Shown: positions 50,185-59,537 of the stretch, piece after piece
Layout of the letters: each line of letters starts with the position of its first letter
Position numbering within the stretch: position 1 is the stretch's first letter
NCBI RefSeq assembly: GCF_021155775.2
Contig: NC_060234.1
Span: 19,120,526 to 19,184,525, forward strand
DNA length: 64,000 bases
Source: Neodiprion pinetum
Taxonomy: Eukaryota > Arthropoda > Insecta > Hymenoptera > Diprionidae
Direction of reading: 5' to 3'
Made by a program: the position numbers and the translations under genes
Notes under the pieces: generated by a model
The model's input: only the letters and a program-made list of their open reading frames with translations
What the model was told of the DNA's origin: nothing
Databases searched by the model: none

Positions 50185-51686
50185 GATTACTGCACTCCAT
50201 TATCTATGTTATTGGAATATGGAAATAAAATATTTCATTGACAACAATAACATTAGATAGCTATGTAAGCCGAGAAATGAAATACATTAATTTACCATTT
50301 AGTTACGATATTATAATTACTTAAGAGAACAATTAGTTTGAATTTTGTTTTTGTAAAAAATTTCGACTTTTTTAAAAGTATTTTTACATAATGTTTCTAA
50401 TATTTCTAAGGAATTTTTCCAATCAATCGATGAATTTGAAAAGGGGAAAAGGGGCAATAATTTAAATGATTAAAATAATGTTTAGAGTTTACTGGTATCT
50501 GGCTAGTTGTGTAATTTTTAGTACAACTTTAAGTTATTAATTCAAATGATTTCGAAAACAATTTTTCCAGACAAATTTCCTGAATGTCAAGATATTTTCC
50601 TATGGTGATCAAACTCGATTATTTCTAAAAACGAGATATTGAATATACTAATTACACTTAATACGAATCGTTAGATAATAGATCGAATACTAATTATCGT
50701 TAAGAATTACAGTTCATTTGGACGCGTTCACAACTGTAGAACACAAAATACTTGATGATACTCTAAAGTTGCGTGTGTATGTACATACCTATTCAATGAC
50801 TAATAACAGCCAATACTGCATTGAATAGAACACATTAAATTAAATACATTTTCAGTAGTCGCTTACATACACAAACTTTAACACTCAAATGTAGTTTGAA
50901 ATAACCAAAACTTGAGCAATATGGGAGCTGTAGCATACTATAACGTAAAAGAGATGCATATTGGAACTTATGCCACATCATCAACATAAAAAGCAGTTAT
51001 AAAACATTAGTTCTAAAAAATATCACCGCTTGTTACTTGCAAAATTAAAATAATGTATATTTGATGTTTTTTAGTTACGGTACATGGATAATATCAAATC
51101 AAAAGGCATGTAACTCGTTTCTGTTAACTCTCTTTGGCAAGGCGGAAAGTGTGTCAATTACTTAAATGCTATTACTTCACCGGAACTTTTTATGACAGAT
51201 TACCGATTTTGATAAATCCCTGACTATGTGAGTAAATTGCATTAAAAGACCATTTCCTTGACAACTCCTTCTAATTCTGCATCGCAGTATCACTAAAAAA
51301 TTCTGTGAGAACCCAAAGATTTTCTCGCCAAGTTGTAGGTAAATAGATATTGCTATGCGTAAAATGTATATTCATCGAATTGTTATTTAATTTAATTGAT
51401 ATTAACCAATAAAAATGAACGTGTAAGAATTCCTGATTGTTTAGCGTTTATTGTAACGGAGTGTAATACATAATAAAAATTAAGATTCATTTTCTAGTGA
51501 AGGTGCAGATGAAATTCAGTTTCCTTTTCAGTTGAACATAGCAGATTGTTTATTGAATTTGATCACATAAATTATGTCTATTGCATATTACATATGGTAA
51601 ATATCATCCATATTTAAATAATTTGTACAAAAAATTCAGACAGTAGATATCCTGAAATAATCAAATGAAACGAGCACAGTTTGTGT

Positions 51687-51692
51687 TTTATT
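51687..51692 (-). terminator. candidate FKBP12 polyadenylation signal
   Basis: AATAAA on the minus strand, about 440 bases after the FKBP12 stop codon. Confidence 0.3.
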
Positions 51693-52131
51693 ATATCGTG
51701 AAAAATAGTATGAGTTGAACACAGTGAATTGACACAAATTATTTCTCACCACGATCACAAATACGAATAAGAAATTTTGGATTTAAATGCCACCTGGTTT
51801 GAAAGTGGAACAACTTTGAGTGCGAAACTCAAATATATACGTAATAATGTATACACGTGTACGATCAAGGTAGATTTCAGGCGCGTAATAGTTTCATTAG
51901 ATACCATTTGACAAAATTTATACTTATACATAGATATATGCATATGCAGTCGTAGCTAACAAGTCATTGAATTAAGTTTGATAAAACGATTATAGAAGTG
52001 AAGTGGATGGATATTATCTAACTAATTGTCATAATTCAAAATGCTATTTTAAGACAAAGTTTGGAACATTCTTCAACGTTGTTTCTGTGCGCCAGGATGA
52101 AATCTGATGTGTTTGGTTGTAAATTCATTCT

Positions 52132-55100
52132 TCATGGCTCTACCTTCAGCAGCTCCACGTCGAATATGAGTGTCGCATTTGGCGGAATAGTGTGCTTTTG
52201 TCAAGGTTCGTAATCATGATCAATATTTAAAATTTAATCAACAGGGGAGTAAAAAAAAAATATACCGTACATTAGTATTCGAAATGGAAGTGAAAGAAAC
52301 TTTACATGTACATACGATTATCTCCCTGAAAAAACATTATTCTATCTTTCAGCCCTGAACATTGGTTCCTGTTTCATTAGATATCGAATGGTCTAAAGTA
52401 AGTGTACCAAGAAATTTTCGAATACATCAAAAAATCAACTCGCCATTTGCCATTCCAACGAAACCTTGTATGATGTGCCGTTTTTGTTGCCTGCATCACA
52501 TGGCAGGAATGAAACGTCATAGATTTACAGAAGGAAACCACAGCTCTGATACTTCAGAGAAAAAATCATGACTAGCAATAGTTATTCCAGCAAAGAACTA
52601 GTATGTTGATTAAAACATCTGTATAAACTTTTTTGAATTATGAGCAAGGAAAAGCTTATTCGAGGGGTGAGAGATCAGAATAAAATCAATCGAATTTTAT
52701 AAAAGACTTGAATTGTGACAATATATCATATTAAAGGATATACGCCAGGGTGCCCTCGGGAACCGTAGGCAAAATCAGGTGAACAAGTAAGTCTAGCGCG
52801 TTCTCCGATACACATCTGGGCTACTCCTTGGTCCCATCCTTTGATCACTTCACCCTTACCAATCTTGAACTTGAAGGGAATTCCACGGTCTCTGCTCGAA
52901 TCAAACTTCTTCCCAGAGGTAAGAGTACCTGATACAAAGGTAAACGTATGTTGTGAAAAAAAATCCTCACAAATTCCGCGGTTTTCTAGTTTGCCATAAA
53001 AATGTAGAGTTGGATAATATTTTTGGATCAATTCTGCTAGTTTATTGTGGGAATTTATACATATACATACATATATATATATATATTTGTTTCTCTAATA
53101 CCATATTATAAGGTTGAACTTCATAATTCTGATCTAACGGTGCATTTTTCCAAAAACTCGTTATTCTGCAACCTTAGTATTCTCTAAAATTCAGTAGACT
53201 ATAATGAAGGAAAACATTCATATTTTTAAAACTCGCGTTTTTTTTTTTTTTTTTGGCAAATTTATTCCATCTGTACGAAATTGAATATTAAGTAACTAAA
53301 ACTTTTATGCAACACTATTTTGCAAAACTAAGGTCAAGCTTAACAGGGTTGTTTGTTAATTTTTATGCTACCAGGGGTTTAAACGCTTTCAAATTGATAA
53401 AAAAATTTCCTGAATATTTGAGTTCTCCATATCAACTCTAAAAAAGTCCTCTTTGTAATCGAACTGTCTTATAAAAATCACGTGGGAAAAACTTTTTGCG
53501 CTTTGAAATTTTATAAGTCATTGACGAATATACTGACAATAATGGAAAATATGTATTTTGGTAAAGTATTGAACGCTCTATAAAAAAGCTTTGATGCATA
53601 AGATTCGTAAATAAAAGCGTTCATATATTAATTAACGTTCAAAGTTTAATTTATGTAATATTATCATTCTGTCAAGTGTAGCTACTATGTAAACAACTAT
53701 ATCATAAAATATATTACAATATTCGTCAATGACTTGTAAAATTTCACAAAGCAAAAAAAGCTTTTCCCATGTTATTTCCATAAGATAATTCGATCACAAC
53801 AGAGATTATCTTTGAGTTTATACAGAGGGCTCAAATTTTCAGAAAATTTCTTTTTATAAATTTGAAAGCATTTTAGCCCCTGGGAACATAAGAATTCAAA
53901 AACAACCTTATTAAGGATCACCCTTATAGTATACGCATCTTTCTTTACCCATGTTAACAAAGAAGGGCATTGGAGTGTGTAACAGGTCACTTTTACATTC
54001 TAGTAAATACAAGTACTCTTTTTTACACTATGCTTAAAATTTTATTTGCCTTGCATATTTGAAATATATATCTTCAGCTTGCGCATGAGCTCATCTACGT
54101 CTCATATTGCAAACATTTACACTCAGCGTAAAAAAATCTACTTTTTTTTCCTTAGTGCACAATTTACTGTTACTATCTGAATACCTCTTAATCTTTGTGA
54201 AAAATTTTCAGACAGTATTGAGAAAATGTAAAAAAATCACAATATCGGAACCGTAATATAAAATTTGAAACAAAATACGTATAATTTGCTTCTCTTCCAC
54301 AATTACTCCATGTGGTAAATTCAGAAAAGTGATAGCACCAAAATACACTGTTTCAGCTACTCAACTATATTTCACTTTGTTCAATGCAGGTTTAGTTACG
54401 AAACTCATTTAGAAGTATTAATAAGCACAAATATTTCATTCCATTAATGAAACTAACAAATGGATCACGCTTCAAATAATTTCAATTTTAGTAACATCGC
54501 AGACATAAAGAAATCTTGCATAGGATTTAAATAAATTGCAAATATATTAACGAAGACAAAAACGTGGAATTATGCACAAAATGGTGAAGTTTTTAAAAAC
54601 AATATATAGTTTGCCAGAAAACTTTTTGGGAAGTCCTTTCAATAATCAGGTTGAAGTTTGTAACCTTGATGCAACAAAATGTGCACACAAAATTCGGTTA
54701 CTTGAACTATTCGAGATTTAGACAACAAACAAAAATATAAAGAATAAAACTAAATGATTATTTAAATAACGCCTTATATGTTCAAATTTTTTTGTAAACT
54801 TGTACGCCTTCTAACAATAATTTCACTGTACTGACTGTACTTCTTTTCATGCACTGTATTTATTACATTAAGGTTACGAAGTTCAACCTCATTTGATGCT
54901 TCCATAATTATTCACTGCGATATCAATTCGTGGACTTTTGCAAAACTATTTTGCTGTATACTTCAATAAAATATAAAGAAAAAAATAATTTTACCCAAAC
55001 AGTACATACGCGTATTGTGAATAGTGTATACGAATATAAAAAAATATATAAAATATAAGTATACGTGTAATAATACTGACCTGTATAGTGGACCACAACA

Positions 55101-56021
55101 GTTTGTCCGGTTTTAGGGTAGGTCGAGCCTAAATAGAAGAAAAAAGTACATGGGCATTACAGAATATTGAAATCAACAGTCTCGTGAATTGTACATGACA
55201 GTGTAGAGCTGATACTTTACTTTGAAAGTATAATTGAAATTGTGACGTATGAGAGAAAATGAATAATGTACATTGTTGGCCAGAAGTAAAAGTAAACCTC
55301 GCTTTGCACATCTTAAGGGAAGAATAAATTCCACCAAAAAAATTATTTGAGTTCAATCGGCAGATTTATATGAACAAAATACATTTTATCATGTGTAAAA
55401 AATCGATCCACCTGCAAATTCGATAATCGAAAAAAAAATTATAATACAATGTAGGATAGAATGAACACCAAACGGAACTCAGAAGCATGACAAGGAAGAT
55501 TTTCATTCCTGTATTCAACCACCACACCAATTATGGAGATGGTCGTATTTTTACGGGATTTTTTAAATACAGCAACAAAATTGTGCCTGAAAAAATACTG
55601 TGGTGTCAAAGCATGTGCGTGCAAGGCATCATGAAGGGAAAAAGGGAAACAAATTAATTATGGGAAAATCGAGGTATTCTAGAAACAGAAATATTAATTT
55701 CCCTTTTATTTCTTATACGTATAGCCTCTGAATTCAGTGATATATCGGAGGATATCGTCATCACACACATGCGCGGTTAGTTTTCAACTTCTATTATCCA
55801 CGTCAAATTTGCAACGATACGCGAACTGGTTATAATGCTTGGTCTGTTCGGATGCTCGAAAGTATTTGCGCAATAGACGAGTGGAGAAGAACGCAGAAAA
55901 ATGAATGAGTAAACAAAGAAATGAGAAACACTTGCTGAATTTAGAATAACCGTTGGAAAATAAAATGAACGTGAATATAATTACCGTCTCCAGGTGAAAG
56001 AACTTCAACATCCACGCCCAT
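52132..56021 (-). CDS. FKBP12: FKBP12 peptidyl-prolyl cis-trans isomerase
   Basis: Four coding exons on the minus strand: 56021-55985, 55128-55081, 52928-52742 and 52189-52132. Together they make 109 residues, against 108 in human FKBP1A. The protein starts MGVDVEVLSPGDGSTYPK and ends FDVELLKVEP. The drug and substrate pocket residues are all present: Tyr26, Phe36, Asp37, Arg42, Phe46, Glu54-Val-Ile56, Trp59, Tyr82, His87, Ile91 and Phe99 (human numbering). FKBP12 is a cytosolic prolyl isomerase that binds FK506 and rapamycin and regulates ryanodine receptors and type I TGF-beta receptors. Introns 1 and 2 are GT-AG. Intron 3 (52741-52190) is best read as an AT-AC U12-type intron: this gives the family sequence GHPGVIPPNATL exactly, while GT-AG splicing would add a residue and read GHPGHTIPP. 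A foldback element sits in intron 2. Confidence 0.95.
52190..52741 (-). other. U12-type AT-AC intron of FKBP12
   Basis: On the minus strand the intron opens ATATCCTTT (52741-52733), the exact U12-type AT-AC donor consensus. Near its end lies CCTTGAC (52206-52200), matching the U12 branch-site core CCTTRAC, with the branch A at 52201, 11 nt before the intron end. The intron ends CACAC, giving the AC acceptor at 52191-52190. There is no polypyrimidine tract. Exon phases then give Val-Ile-Pro-Pro as in the family. Confidence 0.85.
53058..53087. repeat. (AT)n/(ATAC)n microsatellite in FKBP12 intron 2
   Basis: About 30 bases of ATAC and AT repeats. Confidence 0.8.
53325..53925. mobile_element. 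foldback element with about 215-bp arms in FKBP12 intron 2
   Basis: The left arm (about 53325-53540) and right arm (about 53710-53925) are reverse complements. Matched words include GGGTTGTTT, CCAGGGG, GCTTTCAAATT, TGAATATTTGAG, AATCGAACTGTCTTA and AAGTCATTGACGAATAT. In the spacer of about 170 bp, GAACGCT and AGCGTTC form a smaller inner stem. By eye the arms are about 75-80% alike. There is no coding capacity. Transcription of FKBP12 would give a long hairpin here. Confidence 0.75.
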
Positions 56022-56034
56022 AATTGCTTATTTT

Positions 56035-56156
56035 CTGTGGGAAATATGTGTATTTATTAACTGCGAAAGTTATAAATCTCAAAAGAAAAACAATATCAGA
56101 TTCTGATGATTATCGGATTTGTGGGAAATCCTATTAAAGCCAACAAGCTACCTTAC
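56035..56156 (-). other. 5' UTR intron of FKBP12
   Basis: On the minus strand a consensus donor, GAG then GTAAGG, lies at 56156. It is followed 122 nt later by a good acceptor, ending TTTCCCACAG, 13 bases before the ATG. This implies a separate non-coding leader exon upstream of about 56157. Confidence 0.6.
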
Positions 56157-56310
56157 CTCGTGCTCTGACGACCGATGCGAACCGAAATGCCGTTCACCGA
56201 ACAATCTGGTTTCCTACTATTCCTAGGCTTATACGCTGGTCGGACCCGTTGACTCACGGGCCTATACGCTGAACCGCTGCTTTTGAGAGAGGCCTTAGCC
56301 TCTCATTGGC
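56157..56310 (-). promoter_or_regulatory. FKBP12 leader exon and promoter region
   Basis: Upstream of the leader donor the DNA is GC-richer. It carries two TATACGCT words and one inverted AGCGTATA, plus a perfect hairpin at 56287-56304 (GAGAGGC, loop CTTA, GCCTCTC). The start of transcription is not defined, and no TATA box in a convincing place was seen. Confidence 0.35.
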
Positions 56311-56328
56311 CCTCTTAGAGCGTATACT

Positions 56329-56481
56329 AGTGGAGGTAACCTCGCGTGACAGAAAGTGACGCGGAAGAGTGAGATAGAGCAGTTGTGCCATGTATGAATG
56401 TACAACCTGTCTTTCTCGCTCTGCAACCTGGTTGGCCGATACGTTTCCTCTCAGTCAATCAAATACAGAGTGAGAGAGACG
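56329..56481 (+). repeat. inverted repeat pair, left member
   Basis: About 150 bp that match, in opposite orientation, 57786-57934. Shared words are TGGAGGTA, CCTCGCGTG, GGAAGAGTG, TACAACCTGTCT, TTTTCTCTC-type and AGAGTGAGAG. Identity is about 70-75% by eye. The pair brackets about 1.3 kb that includes copy 2 of the CACGGTC element. Confidence 0.6.
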
Positions 56482-56931
56482 GAGTATGCGGGGTAACCCG
56501 GAGATATATATTTCGCTCTCTCATCACTACGGCCATGGTTTTCGCATGGTCGACGGCAAAGGTAGAGCTACCACCAGTAGTACATGTTCAAAGTTGGCTC
56601 CTCAGGAGAAGTTCTATCAATGGCCTCACAAATCACCACGTATGCAGAGATATGGCTATATTCACATATTTTGATATTCTACAATGCAAAATTTGAATTA
56701 ACAACGATTATTCTATGATAAATATGCAAACCACTGTGTGATTGAGTAAAGTGTAAATTAGATCTTTAGTAATGATCTATTCAAAAACTGTACAGTAATA
56801 ATTAATAATGCCTTTCACTTCCGGCTACCTTGTTTTCGGTTCGAAACAAAATGCAAGTTCGATTCTGTATGAATTATGTGACAGTGATTCGTGGTGTAGC
56901 TAACGTATGGTGGGTGAAGATCAAGATCTTA
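56482..56931. other. no gene identified
   Basis: Short open frames only (about 56385-56696 plus). No domain is recognised. Confidence 0.4.
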
Positions 56932-57229
56932 CATACAGGTCTTGCAACGACGCCAATTTCTACAGAGCGGCGTGGTTCTCTTGTTGTCCGTGTTTTAAGT
57001 GTTTGAAATAGCCATGTCGGAGCGCTGCTGTCTAGGGATGTACGTGGGGTAGGGATGAAAATGTGCCAATAATAATATTATTATTAGGTTGGCGCTGCAT
57101 TGCGCACGCGTTGATTATCCATCCCTCGATCACAACGCCGACCAGGCGGCCACAAAGTGAGATAAACAAGCGCCCGTGAAATGAGCCACCCCCACTACCT
57201 TCTTTGCAAGACCTGTATGTAAGACCGTG
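56932..57229. mobile_element. CACGGTC element, copy 2, with 8-bp target duplication
   Basis: The left end, CAAGATCTTACATACAGG, and the right end, ...CCTGTATGTAAGACCGTG, are near complements and match the ends of the 40231-40836 element. The flanks are GTGAAGAT and GTGGAGGT, an 8-bp duplication with two mismatches. The body is about 298 bp with only short internal symmetry (AATAATAATATTATTATT in the middle). It shares a CATCCCTCGATC word with copy 1. It is non-coding. Confidence 0.68.
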
Positions 57230-57785
57230 GTGGAGGTAAGGCGGACTCGGTGGGCGGACTGTCTCCATGTATACCTAGTATGTATAAAGCAGCCCCTTGA
57301 CACACGCTGCTAAAAGTGGTTCGCAAAATGTCCCTCGATTCTGCCGCCAATCTCCACCACTAGTGGCGCTAGTAGTTGTCTGACAAGCTTGCGCGCGGTC
57401 AGCGAAGGCAGCGAACGTGTCAGAAGTCTACTACCGCCACGTAGAGGAACTAAAGAACGGGGACAAACCCGTAGAATTTTTTAGCATACGAGCAGTGGTG
57501 AGTGTCGGGGGGCTGGTATAAAGTGTCCGTAAAGTAGAGGCAAATCAAGATGGCGTTGCTGCAGCAAAAGTTCCACAAAGCGCCAATCCTGATTGAACGC
57601 TGGTTGTTAAGCGCCAATCAGATTGGTACCCTTATTGCATATGAGCGCCATCGTGGTCACTTTTTGAACCCCTATATGCTGCTTTTGGCGGACACGTTTT
57701 CAGTTGACAACCCATGTGAGACACTTCTCCTTACCACTACCATCGACTATATGTCGATGACCACTACCCTCCATAGCCTAGATAA
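57230..57785. other. no gene supported
   Basis: An open frame from a good-context ATG at 57550 runs 144 codons to 57984, but its second half lies on the inverted repeat. The first part has a short internal direct repeat (GCGCCAATC and TGATTG). Not called a gene. Confidence 0.4.
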
Positions 57786-57934
57786 TTCGTCCCTCTCACT
57801 CTGGATTTTATTGGTTGAGAGAAAATGTATCGGACAACTTTGTACAGTGAGAGAGACAGGTTGTACTTGGCATAACTTCTCTATCGCACTCTTCCACCAC
57901 ACTTTTCTGTACACGCGAGGCTACCTCCAGTGGT
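57786..57934 (-). repeat. inverted repeat pair, right member
   Basis: Partner of 56329-56481 in opposite orientation; see that entry. Confidence 0.6.
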
Positions 57935-58922
57935 ATCTAGTGTTAGCTTTAAGTGTAGGTCCGGTCGTCGGAATGCGGAGTTGACGGAACGGAACGTGAA
58001 TGAAATATAGTGGATTTCCAAATCCGTTCTGAGTCTTGAACCGTCAACTGAAGAACATAAAGACTGATCCCCCTGGATAAATTTTTGTGACAATTTTTCG
58101 CCGGGCAGGTGGGCCCAGGTGGACCTAGGAGCGTAGGAGGGTTCTGCTCTATCGACTCTACCTAACGAGCTCGCACTTACAATCGTAGCAGCCAAAGTAG
58201 TGACGGTATGAAAGCTTGAGATTGAGTCCGTACAAAGTGAGTACGTAAGACTACTTGTCAAGTGCGACTTAGAAATTTCGATCAGCTCGATCATCCCCGT
58301 GAGATGGTGCATACTATAAATTTTATAATTTTCCAGGAGACAAACTAGATTATCTACGATGATCAGCTAAAATATGAAAATAGAAGAATTATTCATTTCG
58401 AAATGGGATTCTATTCGACACGCGCTCGATGTATTCCGTAACATTATTATTCATAATTATTCCAACAACTTTTCATTTGCTCTCTCGATTTCGAATTTTC
58501 GTGGGCGTAGAATCGAAACGCTGTTTTAGCTAGTCGCAAGGGGAGTGTCTACGTTGGGTAGAGAAGCAGAATTGTTTTTCGAATAGTGTTCGGATGGATA
58601 AAAATTCAGAGTAACTGTAATACATCACGGATGCGCTAATTTTGATCGAGATGAAATGGATGCTCCGTATATGAGACAGTATTTAACGCAGTGTAGTGAT
58701 TTGAAGACCTGAAGAGGCGATAGAGACTGAAAGAACGGAGCTTCTTGAAACTTCAAGTACATTTTAACAGACATTTAAGACGTACGAGAAAATTTTTTTA
58801 TCATCCAACTGTCACAGAACGGCAGCGTTATCAGCTGACCCGTTAACTGAAGAAAGTAGTGTATATACGAGAGTTCTAATCCAAAGATGGCGGCGCTCCC
58901 CCCTAGCTCCCCCCGACCCTCG
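57935..58922. other. no gene identified
   Basis: Mixed composition. A 143-codon minus open frame at 57881-58312 overlaps the repeat and has no recognisable domain. Nothing else was seen. Confidence 0.4.
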
Positions 58923-58949
58923 GCACACACACACACACACACACACACG
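58923..58949 (+). repeat. (CA)n microsatellite
   Basis: About 13 CA units in a GC-rich setting. Confidence 0.9.
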
Positions 58950-59320
58950 CAAAATAATTCCTGTCGAGACTTGTTTTCCGTCGAACGTCATAAACGTAGG
59001 TATTCGGGCAAGGGGTCTGGGCCCCGATTTTTTTATACCTGCACTACCCACTACCTGCTTTGCGTTGACCAATTTTCATTGCATGCTTGGAAAGCTATAC
59101 ATTGGTACTCTACTCGCAGCATTTGCACAGATTTTTATACTTAGGTGGGCATCCATCGTAGGTGGCGGCGGGTTCGCGGAGAGGGGGAGGGGGAAAGGGT
59201 GAAAACCTGTTCCAACACGCTTTTAGGCAACATGCAGCTGCGGAAGCGGGTCACTTCAAACGAGCAATAAAACCCAAAAATTTAGGGATGGCGGGATGGG
59301 TAAAGGGTGGGCCCAGTCGT
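58950..59320. other. GC-rich DNA before the Polinton-type gene, no gene
   Basis: Contains a G-rich stretch at about 59160-59200 (several runs of four to six G). No coding segment was recognised. The element's left boundary may lie here but was not identified. Confidence 0.35.
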
Positions 59321-59424
59321 CTCTGACGTCATTTTTCCTTCCGAGATGCGCAGAACGCAGTGCGCACCGCATCTCTGACGTCATTTTTCCCTCCGAGATG
59401 CGCAGAACGCAGTGCGCACTGCCC
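59321..59424 (+). repeat. two tandem 52-bp units with TGACGTCA sites
   Basis: Units at 59321-59372 and 59373-59424 differ at only a few bases. Each carries a perfect CRE-type TGACGTCA palindrome and GATGCGCAGAACGCAGTGCG. They lie about 110 bp before the first ATG of the polymerase region, and could be part of the element's promoter or terminal repeat, since Polinton terminal repeats often contain tandem units. Confidence 0.8.
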
Positions 59425-59537
59425 CCAAATTCTTGAGATTCATCTGTACAATGCAAGGTGCGTCTGAAGACTCATCAGTCTTACACGATACGTGCAAGTG
59501 AAAACTTCTCAATATCTTCATCATCCGCGTCAAAGTC

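Larger units (their letters stand above)
49853..52131. other. EFR3 3' UTR and intergenic DNA between convergent genes
   Basis: AT-rich with no open frames of note. Candidate EFR3 polyadenylation signals (AATAAA) lie at 50179, 50224 and 51408. A candidate signal for FKBP12 on the minus strand lies at 51687-51692. No other gene is visible. Confidence 0.5.

Noticed and set aside
52726..52741. FKBP12 exon 3 ending by read-through in VYPLI and a stop.
   Set aside because: This is what reading into the AT-AC intron gives. It would delete the conserved last 18 residues of the fold, and exon 4 restores them.
52190..52744. GT-AG alternative for FKBP12 intron 3 (donor GTATAT, acceptor AAAAG).
   Set aside because: It keeps the frame but replaces one Val by His-Thr in the invariant GHPG-IPP loop, the donor is weak and the acceptor has no pyrimidine tract.
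57550..57984. 144-codon plus frame starting with an ATG in good context.
   Set aside because: Its second half is the inverted repeat 57786-57934, and the first half has an internal direct repeat. Probably repeat-derived.
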